A stretch of 64,000 nucleotides of DNA from assembly GCF_012726175.1 (NCBI RefSeq), contig NZ_JAASAD010000005.1, positions 62,001 to 126,000 on the forward strand. Reading direction: 5' to 3'. Below are positions 40,928 through 49,282 of the stretch, piece by piece. Position numbers and translations under genes: made by a program. The notes under the pieces were generated by a model, which ran no database searches, was not told the origin of the DNA, and worked only from the letters and a program-made list of their open reading frames with translations. Source of the stretch: Micromonospora sp. HNM0581. Its GTDB lineage: Bacteria; Actinomycetota; Actinomycetes; Mycobacteriales; Micromonosporaceae. Numbering within the stretch: position 1 is the stretch's first letter; the number at the start of each line of letters is the position of its first letter.

Positions 40928-41904
40928 GCAAAGTCTTCCGGGTGCCGCTGCCGCCCGCCCGGGGTGGCGCCACCACCGCCCCACGCACACCGCAGCCGAG
41001 CGCCACCACGCCGCGCTGCGGCATCGTCGCCGGCTGCCTCAGCCCACACCCACCACACCTCATCTACGCCGAGAACCCGCCGCAGAACGAACCCCGCTCC
41101 ACCGGCGGCTGGGAGACACTGCGCTGGGCGTACGAGCGGCTGCGAACCCGGATCCGTGACGTGCACAAACCCGACGTGCTCATCGTCCACGCCCCGCACT
41201 GGATCACGATGGTCGGTCACCACGTCAACTGCGTACCGAATCCGCGCGGCACCTCCGTCGAACCGATCTTCCCGCACCTGTTCCGTTACCACTACGACTT
41301 TCGTTCCGACGTCGAACTCGGCGAGGCGATCGCCGACGAGGCGAGCGGACTCGGGCTGGTCACCCGTACGCTGCGTGACCCACGGGTACGCGTCGACTAC
41401 GCCACCATCGGCGCCCTGCACCTGGCGAACCCGGCCTGGGACATTCCGGTGGTCTCGCTGTCAGCCAACAACAACCCGTACTTCTACTCCGACGCCTCGC
41501 TGGAGGAGATGGAGGTCCTGGGGGAGGCGACCCGGCGGGCGGTCGAGGCCACCGGCCGGCGGGCGGTCCTGCTCGCCTCCAACTCGCTGTCGCACCTGCA
41601 CTGGCACGAGGAACCGGAGCTGCCCGAGGACATGGAACGGGAGCATCCGTACAACAACCACCAGTACCGGTGGGACATGAAACTGCTGGAGGCGATCCGG
41701 CGCGGACCCACCGCGCCGCTGCGCGACCTGATTCCCGAACACATCGAGGCGACCGCCTCGGAGACCAAGGCCGGCAGCCTCACCTGGATGCTCGCCGCGA
41801 TGGGCTGGCCCAAGGTCGGCGGCGACGTGCTCGGCTACGGCACGATCATCGGCACCGGCAACGCGGTGGTGGAGTGGCTGCCCGAGGGGAGCCGTCGTGG
41901 CTGA
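40924..41904 (+). CDS. amnB: 2-Aminophenol 1,6-dioxygenase, catalytic beta-type subunit
   Basis: A 326-residue class III (LigB-type) extradiol dioxygenase subunit. It opens the ring of 2-aminophenol between C1 and C6 using Fe(II), giving 2-aminomuconate 6-semialdehyde. The metal ligands expected in the family are visible: His in GCLSPHPPHLIY, His in APHWITMVGHHVN and Glu in ASETKAGSLTWML. Residues 1-31 (MSKVFRVPLPPARGG, then a Thr/Pro/Ala-rich stretch) are absent from the soluble Pseudomonas enzyme and look like a short helix or tag plus linker, a candidate encapsulation signal. Order amnB-amnA matches Pseudomonas sp. AP-3. A catechol-cleaving activity is also possible, since the ARO-type enzyme is reported to accept both. 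Confidence 0.88.
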   Translation: MSKVFRVPLPPARGGATTAPRTPQPSATTPRCGIVAGCLSPHPPHLIYAENPPQNEPRSTGGWETLRWAYERLRTRIRDVHKPDVLIVHAPHWITMVGHHVNCVPNPRGTSVEPIFPHLFRYHYDFRSDVELGEAIADEASGLGLVTRTLRDPRVRVDYATIGALHLANPAWDIPVVSLSANNNPYFYSDASLEEMEVLGEATRRAVEATGRRAVLLASNSLSHLHWHEEPELPEDMEREHPYNNHQYRWDMKLLEAIRRGPTAPLRDLIPEHIEATASETKAGSLTWMLAAMGWPKVGGDVLGYGTIIGTGNAVVEWLPEGSRRG

Positions 41905-42736
41905 CCGGACCGGAATCCTCGCCGGGGCGCTGCTGCCCGGCATGCCCCACCTGCTCGCCGAGCAGCCGGCACCGAGCTGGTCGGCGCTGGCCGACGCGGC
42001 CCGTGACGTCGGCACCCGGCTACGCCGTCTCGAACCCGACGTGGTGCTGCTGCTGTCGACGCAGTGGTTCACCGTCCTCGGACACCAGTTCCAGTGCGAC
42101 CCCAACCCGCGCGGCCAGCACGTCGACGAGAACTGGTACGCCTACGACTACGGTCTGCTCGACTACGACCTGCGGTTCGACGTGGACTTCACCGAACGCT
42201 GGGCCGCGCGGGTGCAGGCCGCGCGGGTGCAGGCCCGCCGGACCCGCTACGACGGGTTTCCGATCGACACCGGCACCATCGTCACCTCCGCGCTGCTCGA
42301 CCCGGACCGGAAACTGCGCTGGTCACAGGTTTCCTGCAACCTGTACGCCGACGCCGACACCCTCGCCGACGTCGGCCGGGCCGGCGCCGCCGCTGCCCGC
42401 GACGCCGGCCTGCGTGCCGCGGTCGTGGTGGTGACCGGGATGTCCTCCGGGTTGATCCAGCAGTGGATCGAACCCGGTCAGGACCGCATCGGCGCACCCG
42501 GCCACGACCAGTGGAACACCCGGATCCTCGACCTGCTCACCGCCGGCAAGGTCGACGAGGTCCTCGCCGTCCGCGAGGACTTCGCCCGGCAGGCGCAGGC
42601 CGACAGTCAGTTCCGGGCGTTGGCCTTCGCCAGCGGCGCCGACGCGACCACCGGCCCGGCACACCTGCACGCCTACGGCCCGATCTGGGGCACCGGCGGT
42701 GCCGTCGTGTCCTGGAACCTGCCAGATCACCACTAG
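41897..42736 (+). CDS. amnA: 2-Aminophenol 1,6-dioxygenase, non-catalytic alpha-type subunit
   Basis: A 279-residue homologue of the catalytic subunit, starting with GTG 41897 and overlapping it by 8 bases. Positions of the iron ligands are replaced: LPGMPHLL instead of SPHPPHL and LSTQWFTVLGH instead of APHWITMVGH. It is therefore the structural alpha subunit of the heterotetramer. A 15-base in-frame tandem duplication (42203-42217 and 42218-42232) repeats AARVQ. The rest (QQWIEPGQDRIGAPGHDQWN) follows AmnA-type proteins. Ten bases separate it from the first shell-protein gene. Confidence 0.87.
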   Translation: MADRTGILAGALLPGMPHLLAEQPAPSWSALADAARDVGTRLRRLEPDVVLLLSTQWFTVLGHQFQCDPNPRGQHVDENWYAYDYGLLDYDLRFDVDFTERWAARVQAARVQARRTRYDGFPIDTGTIVTSALLDPDRKLRWSQVSCNLYADADTLADVGRAGAAAARDAGLRAAVVVVTGMSSGLIQQWIEPGQDRIGAPGHDQWNTRILDLLTAGKVDEVLAVREDFARQAQADSQFRALAFASGADATTGPAHLHAYGPIWGTGGAVVSWNLPDHH

Positions 42737-42746
42737 AGGAGACAGC

Positions 42747-43037
42747 ATGCGGAACATGGCTGTGGGCTTCGTCGAAGCCGAAGGTTTCACCCCCATCTTC
42801 GACGCGGTCGACGCGATGGTGAAGGCCACCGAGGTCGAGGTGACGAAGGTCGTCCGACTCGGCGGCGGCATCGTCGCCGTCGCCGTCCGCGGTGACCTCG
42901 CGACCGTCGAGGAAGCCGTCGACATCGGCGAGGAGACCGCCCGGGCCAAGAGCCGCTCGGTGCGTTCGATCGTCTTCGCGAGTCCCTGCGACGCCGTCAG
43001 CGCCCTGGCGGCCGATCCCCAACTCGTCGGCAACTGA
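42747..43037 (+). CDS. Bacterial microcompartment hexameric shell protein (BMC-H), copy 1
   Basis: A 96-residue BMC-domain protein from ATG 42747 with GAGGAG seven bases upstream. The pattern AVGFVEAEGFTPIFDAVDAM, then VVRLGGGIVAVAVRGDLATV and EEAVDIGEETARAKS is the alpha/beta BMC fold, which forms flat hexamers tiling the shell facets. The central-pore loop is LGGG (residues 38-41). The usual C-terminal PxPH motif is replaced by FASPCDAVSAL, placing a Cys where His normally sits. The pore would let 2-aminophenol-sized molecules in while the semialdehyde stays inside. Confidence 0.92.
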   Translation: MRNMAVGFVEAEGFTPIFDAVDAMVKATEVEVTKVVRLGGGIVAVAVRGDLATVEEAVDIGEETARAKSRSVRSIVFASPCDAVSALAADPQLVGN

Positions 43038-43059
43038 CTCACCGGTAAGGAGACCAGAC

Positions 43060-43386
43060 ATGTCCTCCGACATCGCGATCGGAATCGTCGAGACCAGGGG
43101 TGTCGTGGCCCTCTCGGCGGGCATCGAAGCCATGATCAAGACTGCGGACGTACGGTGTGTCGGCGTCGAACGGGTCACCAGCGGCTACCTCGCCGTCGCC
43201 GTACGCGGCACCCTCGCCGCGGTACGGCAGGCCGTCGCCGCAGGTGAGGCCGCCGTCCGTGCCCACGGCGAGCTGCGCAGCTCGCAGGTCTACCCCAAGC
43301 CGCACCCGAACACCGCCGCGTTGCTCGACAACCCGGAAACCGCCCGGATCCGTGAGGTCATGGCCGGCCTGCCCGGAGCGAGCTGA
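43060..43386 (+). CDS. Bacterial microcompartment hexameric shell protein (BMC-H), copy 2
   Basis: A 108-residue BMC-H protein from ATG 43060 (AAGGAG upstream), 22 bases after copy 1. The fold landmarks are IAIGIVETRGVVALSAGIEA, the pore loop VTSG (residues 39-42) and YLAVAVRGTLAAVRQAVAAG. Unlike copy 1 it keeps YPKPHPNTAALL, the conserved KPH element. The last 15 residues (ETARIREVMAGLPGAS) form an extra helix. The two BMC-H proteins differ in pore chemistry (Ser versus Gly), which may give two transport routes. Its stop overlaps the BMC-P start (TGATG). Confidence 0.93.
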   Translation: MSSDIAIGIVETRGVVALSAGIEAMIKTADVRCVGVERVTSGYLAVAVRGTLAAVRQAVAAGEAAVRAHGELRSSQVYPKPHPNTAALLDNPETARIREVMAGLPGAS

Positions 43387-43652
43387 TGGTGCTCGGCGAG
43401 GTCGTCGGCAAGGTGTGGGCCGACCGGATCCTGTCCCCGTTGCAGGGTCGGCGACTCGTGCTGGTCCGGGTCCGGCCGGACGGCCCCGACCTGGTCGCCG
43501 TCGACCCGCTGAACGTCGGCGTCGGCACCACCGTGCTCGTCGTCACCGACGAGGCAGCAGCCGCGGTGGCCGGCGAGTCCACCGTCGATGCCGCTGTCGT
43601 CGCCCTGCTCGCCGACACCGGGACCCCCGATCCCGCGCCCTTCACCGCCTGA
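43386..43652 (+). CDS. Bacterial microcompartment pentameric vertex protein (BMC-P, EutN/CcmL family)
   Basis: An 88-residue EutN/CcmL-family protein. It starts MVLGEVVGKVWADRILSPLQ followed by GRRLVLVRVRPDGPDLVAVD and VGVGTTVLVVTDEAAAA, the five-stranded barrel that assembles as pentamers and caps the vertices of the icosahedral shell. With two BMC-H genes this gives the minimal set needed for a closed microcompartment; no trimeric BMC-T protein is encoded in the window. Seventeen bases with GGAGG separate it from the dehydrogenase gene. Confidence 0.93.
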   Translation: MVLGEVVGKVWADRILSPLQGRRLVLVRVRPDGPDLVAVDPLNVGVGTTVLVVTDEAAAAVAGESTVDAAVVALLADTGTPDPAPFTA

Positions 43653-43668
43653 GCTGGAGGTACGCCTG

Positions 43669-45180
43669 ATGACCGACGGGCTCTGGTCCCCCAGCCTGCT
43701 CGCTGGCCACCCGGCCGGCGAGCCGACCGTGCTGCCGAACTTCGTCGACGGCGAGTTCGACGCCTCCGGCACGCACTTCGCCAAACTCTCCCCGGTCACC
43801 GGGGACACCATCCGGTACGTCGCCGAAGCCGACCGGTCCATGGTGGACGCGGCGGTCGCCGCGGCCCGGTCGGCGGTACGCGGACCGTGGGGACGAACGG
43901 GTGAGCGGGAACGGGCGGCGGTGTTGTACCGGATAGCCGACGAACTGGAACGCCGGTTCGCCGACCTGGTGGCGGCGGAGGTCGGTGACACCGGCAAGTC
44001 GATCACGCAGGCCCGCACACTCGACGTCCCGCGCGGCGCGGCGAACTTCCGAGCCTTCGCGGAGATCGTCTCGACCACGCCGGCCGAGTCGTTCATGTCG
44101 GCGACGCCCGACGGCGGACGCGCGCTGAACTACGCGGTGCGTAAGCCGGTCGGCGTGGTGGCGGTCATCGTGCCGTGGAACCTGCCGCTGCTGTTGTTGA
44201 CCTGGAAGGTCGCCCCGGCGCTCGCCTGCGGTAACGCGGTGGTGGTGAAGCCGTCGGAGGAGACGCCGTCGTCGGCGACGCTGCTGGCGGAGGTGATGGC
44301 GGCGGCCGGGGTGCCCGACGGCGTCTTCAACGTGGTGCACGGGTTCGGGCCAGGATCGGCGGGGGAGTTCCTGACCCGGCATCCCCAGGTGGACGCGATC
44401 ACGTTCACGGGCGAGTCGGCGACCGGGAGTACGATCATGCGGGCCGCCGCAGACGGGGTGAAGGCGGTGTCGTTCGAACTCGGTGGCAAGAACGCCGGCC
44501 TGGTCTTCGCGGACGCGGATCTCGACGCCGCGGTCGAGGGATCGGTGCGATCGTCGTTCACCAATGGTGGACAGGTGTGCCTGTGCACGGAACGGTTGTT
44601 CGTGCAGCGGCCGGTGTTCGACGAGTTCGTGGCCCGGCTGGCGGAGCGGGCCAGCGAGCTGCCGTTCGGTTGGCCTGCGGACGAGGCGACGGCCACCATG
44701 CCGCTGATCTCCCACCAGCATCGGGAGAAGGTCCTCGGCTACTACGACCTGGCCCGCAGCGAGGGTGCCACGGTCCTGGCCGGTGGGGGTGTCCCGGGGT
44801 TCGGGGACGCCCGCGACGGCGGCGCGTACGCTCAACCGACGGTGCTGACCGGCCTCGGCCCACACGCCCGGGTCAACCGGGAGGAAGTTTTCGGTCCGGT
44901 CTGCCACGTGACGCCGTTCGACGACGAGGACGAGGCGTTCGCGTTGGCGAACGACAGCGAGTACGGCCTCGCCGGCACCGTGTGGACGCGGGACGTGGGC
45001 CGGGCGCATCGGGCCGGCGGGCGTCTGGACGCCGGGATCGTCTGGGTGAACACCTGGTTCCTGCGGGATCTGCGCACACCGTTCGGTGGGGTGAAGGCGT
45101 CCGGTGTCGGCCGGGAGGGTGGCGTCCACTCACTCAACTTCTACTCGGAACTGACGAACGTCTGCGTGGAGCTGTCATGA
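43669..45180 (+). CDS. amnC: 2-Aminomuconate 6-semialdehyde dehydrogenase
   Basis: A 503-residue NAD-dependent aldehyde dehydrogenase from ATG 43669 (GGAGG upstream). It oxidises the reactive ring-cleavage semialdehyde to 2-aminomuconate before it cyclises. The substrate/NAD motifs are IVPWNLPLLLLTWKVAPALA, ITFTGESATGS, the general-base Glu in FELGGKNAGLV and the nucleophile Cys304 in NGGQVCLCTER. GGVKASGVGREGG near the C-terminus is typical of the hydroxymuconic/aminomuconic semialdehyde group. About 22 N-terminal residues (MTDGLWSPSLLAGHPAGEPT) precede the usual start of the fold and may help packaging. Direct position after the shell genes supports encapsulation of the toxic aldehyde step. 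Confidence 0.9.
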   Translation: MTDGLWSPSLLAGHPAGEPTVLPNFVDGEFDASGTHFAKLSPVTGDTIRYVAEADRSMVDAAVAAARSAVRGPWGRTGERERAAVLYRIADELERRFADLVAAEVGDTGKSITQARTLDVPRGAANFRAFAEIVSTTPAESFMSATPDGGRALNYAVRKPVGVVAVIVPWNLPLLLLTWKVAPALACGNAVVVKPSEETPSSATLLAEVMAAAGVPDGVFNVVHGFGPGSAGEFLTRHPQVDAITFTGESATGSTIMRAAADGVKAVSFELGGKNAGLVFADADLDAAVEGSVRSSFTNGGQVCLCTERLFVQRPVFDEFVARLAERASELPFGWPADEATATMPLISHQHREKVLGYYDLARSEGATVLAGGGVPGFGDARDGGAYAQPTVLTGLGPHARVNREEVFGPVCHVTPFDDEDEAFALANDSEYGLAGTVWTRDVGRAHRAGGRLDAGIVWVNTWFLRDLRTPFGGVKASGVGREGGVHSLNFYSELTNVCVELS

Positions 45181-45971
45181 CCGATGTCGCCCGTGCCGTG
45201 GATCTTCTCCGCACCGCCTACGACACCGGGACACCGGTGGCGCCGCTGCGCGGCGCGGTCCTGCCGGTGGGTGACGTCGACGCGGCGTATCAGGTGCAGC
45301 AGGCGCAGGTCGCCGGGTGGGAAGCGGCCGGACGCCGCCGAGTCGGCGCGAAGGTCGGGCTGACCTCGGTGGCGGTGCAGCAAGCGTTCGGCGTCTTCCA
45401 GCCGGACTTCGGGGTGCTGTTCGCCGACATGGCGGTGCCGGACGGTGCCGAGATCGACTCCGGTCGGCTGTTGCAGCCCCGGGTGGAGGCCGAGGTGGCG
45501 TTCGTGCTGGGTTCGGATCTGCCGTTCGAGCAGGTGACGGTCGCCGACGTCGTCCGGGCGACCGACCACGTCCTGCCGGCGATCGAGATCGTGGACTCCA
45601 GGATCGCCGGTTGGGACGTCGCGATCGTGGACACGGTCGCGGACAACGCTTCGTCGGGCCTGTTCGTGCTCGGCGACCGGCCCCGGAAGCTTACGGAGGT
45701 GGACCTGCGGCTGGCCGGAATGGTGCTCGAACACGCGGGTGACCCGGTGTCCGTCGGCGCGGGCGCCGCCTGTCTGGGCCATCCCGTACACGCGGTGGCC
45801 TGGTTGGCGCAGACGCTGGCCGCTGCGGGTGCTCCCCTGACCGCTGGCGACGTGGTGCTGTCCGGGGCGCTCGGGCCGATGGTGCCGGCGGTCGCCGGTG
45901 CCGCCTACGAGGCACGGATCTCCGGTCTGGGTTCGGTCCGAGCCTGTTTCGAGGTGGAGGAGACGGCATGA
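45177..45971 (+). CDS. amnF: 2-Oxopent-4-enoate hydratase
   Basis: A 264-residue member of the hydratase/decarboxylase family, coupled to amnC by ATGA. It adds water to 2-oxopent-4-enoate to give 4-hydroxy-2-oxovalerate. The sequence tracks E. coli MhpD closely: [43 protein letters not shown] with the metal-ligand Glu residues, and [15 protein letters not shown]. The paralogue at 47925-48650 has instead the features of the decarboxylase, which is why I assign hydratase here. The two proteins normally form a complex, channelling an unstable dienol. Confidence 0.87.
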   Translation: MTDVARAVDLLRTAYDTGTPVAPLRGAVLPVGDVDAAYQVQQAQVAGWEAAGRRRVGAKVGLTSVAVQQAFGVFQPDFGVLFADMAVPDGAEIDSGRLLQPRVEAEVAFVLGSDLPFEQVTVADVVRATDHVLPAIEIVDSRIAGWDVAIVDTVADNASSGLFVLGDRPRKLTEVDLRLAGMVLEHAGDPVSVGAGAACLGHPVHAVAWLAQTLAAAGAPLTAGDVVLSGALGPMVPAVAGAAYEARISGLGSVRACFEVEETA

Positions 45972-46903
45972 CCACAGGGGTGGCGGTGATCGGGTCGGGC
46001 AACATCGGCACCGATCTGATGATCAAGGTGCTGCGGTTGTCGGGGTCGCTGCGGATGGTGGCGATGGCCGGTGTCGATCCGGGTTCCGACGGCCTGGCGA
46101 GGGCCCGCCGGTTCGGGGTGGCCACGACCGCCGACGGGATCGACGGGCTACTGGCGATGCCCCAGTTCGCCGATGTCCAGGTGGTGTTCGACGCGACGTC
46201 GGCGGGAGCCCACCACCGGCACGCCGCGCTCCTGCGGGACCTCGGCCGGCTGGTGGTGGATCTGACCCCGGCGGCGGTCGGCCCGTACGTGGTGCCGCCG
46301 GTGAACCTGGACGAACACCTGACCGAGCCGAACGTGAACATGGTGACCTGCGGCGGTCAGGCGACCGTTCCCGTCGTCGCGGCGGTCGCCCGGGTGACAC
46401 CCGTGCGGTACGCGGAGATCGTGGCGTCGATCGCGTCGAGATCGGCGGGTCCGGGCACCCGGGCGAACATCGACGAGTTCACCGAGACGACGGCACGGGC
46501 GATCGAGGTGGTCGGTGGTGCCCGGCACGGCAAGGCCATCATCGTGCTGAACCCGGCGGAGCCGCCGATGATGATGCGGGACACCGTCTACTGCCTGTGC
46601 CCGGACCGGGACGTCGACCGGGCGGCTGTCGTGGCGTCGGTCGAGGCGATGGTCGACACCGTCGCCGGGTACGTGCCCGGCTACCGGTTGAAGCAGCGGG
46701 TGCAGTTCGACGACGTCGACACGTACCTGCCGGTGACGGGTGGGCGGTTCACCGGGGTGCAGGTGTCGGTGTTCCTGGAGGTGTCCGGAGCCGGGCATTA
46801 CCTGCCCGCGTACGCGGGAAACCTCGACATCATGACGTCGGCCGCGCTGCGGACGGCGGAGCGGCTGGTGGCGGCTCGGATCGGGCGGGAGGTGCCGGCA
46901 TGA
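45968..46903 (+). CDS. amnH: Acetaldehyde dehydrogenase (acylating)
   Basis: A 311-residue CoA-dependent acetaldehyde dehydrogenase of the DmpF/MhpF family. [18 protein letters not shown] is the NAD-binding loop, the catalytic Cys128 lies in [14 protein letters not shown], and [17 protein letters not shown] and [13 protein letters not shown] are family landmarks. It converts acetaldehyde from the aldolase into acetyl-CoA. In this family it forms a channelling complex with the next gene product. ATGA overlaps on both sides. Volatile acetaldehyde is another reason for keeping the pathway inside a shell. Confidence 0.92.
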   Translation: MTTGVAVIGSGNIGTDLMIKVLRLSGSLRMVAMAGVDPGSDGLARARRFGVATTADGIDGLLAMPQFADVQVVFDATSAGAHHRHAALLRDLGRLVVDLTPAAVGPYVVPPVNLDEHLTEPNVNMVTCGGQATVPVVAAVARVTPVRYAEIVASIASRSAGPGTRANIDEFTETTARAIEVVGGARHGKAIIVLNPAEPPMMMRDTVYCLCPDRDVDRAAVVASVEAMVDTVAGYVPGYRLKQRVQFDDVDTYLPVTGGRFTGVQVSVFLEVSGAGHYLPAYAGNLDIMTSAALRTAERLVAARIGREVPA

Positions 46904-47928
46904 CCGGGCTCTACATCCAGGACGTGACCTTGCGCGATGGCATGCACGCGGTCCGGCACCAGTTCACCGTCGATCAGGTCCGGTCGACCGCTGCCGCTCT
47001 CGACGCGGCCGGGGTCGCGGCGATCGAGGTCGCCCACGGCGACGGCCTGGCCGGTTCGAGTGTCAACTACGGGCATGGAGCCGCCCGCGACGCGGAGTGG
47101 ATCGCCGCGGCGGCGGAGGTGGTCACCACCGCGCGACTGACCACTCTGCTGCTTCCCGGCATCGGCACGATCGCCGACCTGAGGGCCGCCCGGGATCTCG
47201 GTGTGACAAGTGTGCGGATAGCGACGCACTGCACCGAGGCGGACATCTCCGCCCAGCACGTCGGGTGGGCGCGTGACAACGGCATGGACGTCTCCGGATT
47301 CCTGATGATGTCGCACATGACCGGCCCGACGGCACTCGCGCAGCAGGCCAGGCTGATGGAGTCCTACGGCGCCCACTGTGTCTACGTCACCGATTCCGGC
47401 GGCCGGCTGCTGACCCGGGACGTGGCCGAGCGTGTCGACGCGTACCGGCAGGTGCTCGACCCGGGCACCCAGATCGGCATCCATGCGCATCACAACCTGT
47501 CCCTCGGGGTGGCGAACAGCGTCGCCGCCGTCGAACACGGCACCACCCGGGTCGATGCCTCCCTGGCCGGGCATGGTGCCGGTGCCGGTAACGCGCCCCT
47601 CGAAGTGTTCGTCGCCGTGGCCGACCTGCACGGGTGGGAGCACGGCTGTGACGTGTTCGCGTTGATGGACGCCGCCGACGACCTGATCCGCCCGATGCAG
47701 GACCGGCCGGTACGGGTCGACCGGGAGACCCTCACCCTCGGGTACGCCGGCGTCTACTCCAGTTTCCTCCGGCACGCCGAACGGGCCGCGCGACGGTACC
47801 GGGTCGACGTCCGCTCGATCCTCGTCGAGCTGGGCCGCCGCCAGATGGTCGGCGGTCAGGAAGACATGATTGTCGATGTCGCGCTGGATCTGGTCGCGGC
47901 GGGTGCCCGGACCGGAGGAGACCGATGA
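46900..47928 (+). CDS. amnG: 4-Hydroxy-2-oxovalerate aldolase
   Basis: A 342-residue DmpG/MhpE-type class II aldolase from ATG 46900. It splits 4-hydroxy-2-oxovalerate into pyruvate and acetaldehyde. The opening [20 protein letters not shown] contains the catalytic Arg and metal-binding Asp. [20 protein letters not shown] carries the two His metal ligands, and [17 protein letters not shown] and [15 protein letters not shown] (the C-terminal communication domain) complete the family set. The preceding dehydrogenase is its channelling partner. Confidence 0.93.
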   Translation: MTGLYIQDVTLRDGMHAVRHQFTVDQVRSTAAALDAAGVAAIEVAHGDGLAGSSVNYGHGAARDAEWIAAAAEVVTTARLTTLLLPGIGTIADLRAARDLGVTSVRIATHCTEADISAQHVGWARDNGMDVSGFLMMSHMTGPTALAQQARLMESYGAHCVYVTDSGGRLLTRDVAERVDAYRQVLDPGTQIGIHAHHNLSLGVANSVAAVEHGTTRVDASLAGHGAGAGNAPLEVFVAVADLHGWEHGCDVFALMDAADDLIRPMQDRPVRVDRETLTLGYAGVYSSFLRHAERAARRYRVDVRSILVELGRRQMVGGQEDMIVDVALDLVAAGARTGGDR

Positions 47929-48650
47929 GTTTCGTCGACGAGTTCGCCGGACGTCTCGACGTCGCGGCGACCAGCCGGGTCGCGATCCCGTCGGCCGGGG
48001 CCGGGCTCGACGTGCCCACCGCCTACCGGGTGCAGCAGGCGGTGGTCGATCGCCGGCTGTCCCGCGGCGAACGTCCCGTGGGGTTGAAGCTGGGGCTGAC
48101 CAGCCGGGCCAAGATGACGCAGATGGGCGTCGACGAGGTCATCTGGGGCCGGCTCACCGATGGCATGCGGATCGCGGAGGGCGGCGCCGTCAGCCTGGGC
48201 GACCACATCCACCCGAAGGCCGAACCGGAGGTCGCCTTCCTGGTCGAGGCAGGTGCCGTCACGGCGGTCGCCCCGGCGGTCGAGATCATCGACTCCCGGT
48301 TCGTCGACTTCCGCTTCACGTTGCCGGAGGTCATCGCGGACAACACCTCGGCGGCCCGGTTCGTACTCGGCGCCTGGCAGCCGGTGCCTTACGGGATCGA
48401 CAACCTCGGCGTGTTGCTGGAGGTCGACGGTCGGGCCGTCCAGATCGGATCGACGGCTGCCATCCTCGGTGATCCCCGCCGGGCCCTGACCGACGCGGTC
48501 CGGCTCGCCGACGCCACCGGGGTCGACCTGGCCGACGGTTCGATCCTGCTCGCGGGCGCGGCGACGGCCGCCGTGCCGCTACGCGCCGGATCCGACGTAC
48601 GGGTCACCGTCGAGAAGCTGGGCAGGGCGTCGTTGCGGGTCGGGCCGTGA
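47925..48650 (+). CDS. amnE: 4-Oxalocrotonate decarboxylase
   Basis: A 241-residue hydratase/decarboxylase family protein. [20 protein letters not shown], then WGRLTDGM and [16 protein letters not shown] are characteristic of 4-oxalocrotonate decarboxylases (XylI/DmpH) rather than hydratases. It removes CO2 from 4-oxalocrotonate produced by the deaminase, using Mg. Coupled by ATGA to the aldolase gene and by 4 bases to the deaminase gene. Gene order differs from that of Pseudomonas sp. AP-3, where the decarboxylase and hydratase genes are adjacent. Confidence 0.86.
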   Translation: MSFVDEFAGRLDVAATSRVAIPSAGAGLDVPTAYRVQQAVVDRRLSRGERPVGLKLGLTSRAKMTQMGVDEVIWGRLTDGMRIAEGGAVSLGDHIHPKAEPEVAFLVEAGAVTAVAPAVEIIDSRFVDFRFTLPEVIADNTSAARFVLGAWQPVPYGIDNLGVLLEVDGRAVQIGSTAAILGDPRRALTDAVRLADATGVDLADGSILLAGAATAAVPLRAGSDVRVTVEKLGRASLRVGP

Positions 48651-49081
48651 CCGACGGCAGCGGGGCCACGAGTCACCACGGCGTCGTGCCGGGAATGGCC
48701 AGCCCGCGTGGCAGGTTCCCGCACGTCCGGGTCGTCGGTGAGCTGATCTTCGTGTCCGGTACGTCCAGTCGGCGTCCGGACAACACGATCGTCGGGGCGA
48801 GCGTGGACGCGATGGGTGTCACCGATCTGGACATCCGGGCGCAGACCCGCGCCGTCATCGAGAACATCCGCGACATCCTGCGGTCCGTCGGCGCGGAGCT
48901 GACCGACCTGGTCCAGGTCACCAGCTACCTGGTCAGCATGAACGACTTCGGCGGCTACAACGATGTCTACGCCGAGTACTTCGACCAGACCGGGCCCACC
49001 CGTACCACCGTCGCCGTGCATCAGCTGCCGCATCCGCACCTGCTCATCGAGATCCAGGCGGTCGGCCGGCGTCGGCCGTAG
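48647..49081 (+). CDS. amnD: 2-Aminomuconate deaminase (RidA/YjgF family)
   Basis: A 144-residue RidA-fold protein starting with GTG 48647. It hydrolyses the enamine/imine of 2-aminomuconate to 4-oxalocrotonate and ammonia. The pattern [40 protein letters not shown] and [20 protein letters not shown] matches the family, and the length equals that of known 2-aminomuconate deaminases. A simple RidA is an alternative, but its place in an otherwise complete aminophenol pathway favours the deaminase. Its presence marks the locus as the 2-aminophenol rather than catechol subtype of the aromatic microcompartment. Confidence 0.85.
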   Translation: MTDGSGATSHHGVVPGMASPRGRFPHVRVVGELIFVSGTSSRRPDNTIVGASVDAMGVTDLDIRAQTRAVIENIRDILRSVGAELTDLVQVTSYLVSMNDFGGYNDVYAEYFDQTGPTRTTVAVHQLPHPHLLIEIQAVGRRRP

Positions 49082-49236
49082 GTCCGTCAGCCGGTGAGGA
49101 CGTCGGGTGGGGGACGAGGCGACGGAAGGACTCCGCCGAGGTGCGGATGTCGACGGTGCCCAGGTGCCGGATCTGCTGCTGTGGCCGCAGGAGGCGGCAT
49201 GGTCGGTGGGCGCTGCGCCGCGAGGTGCGTTACGCC

Positions 49237-49260
49237 CTGACGGTCTGCACCGGCCGTCAG
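49237..49260. terminator. Possible terminator hairpin between amnD and the polysaccharide genes
   Basis: CTGACGG (49237-49243) pairs with CCGTCAG (49254-49260) across a ten-base loop. It lies between two convergent transcription units (amnD stop 49081, methyltransferase stop 49283) and could serve both. The rest of 49082-49282 holds no gene I can support. Confidence 0.4.
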
Positions 49261-49282
49261 CTGACGGATCGGTCGGGTCGGG

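Noticed and set aside
42747..43652. Entirely new microcompartment class
   Set aside because: The combination of 2-aminophenol pathway genes with BMC-H and BMC-P genes matches the already described actinobacterial aromatic (ARO) microcompartment.
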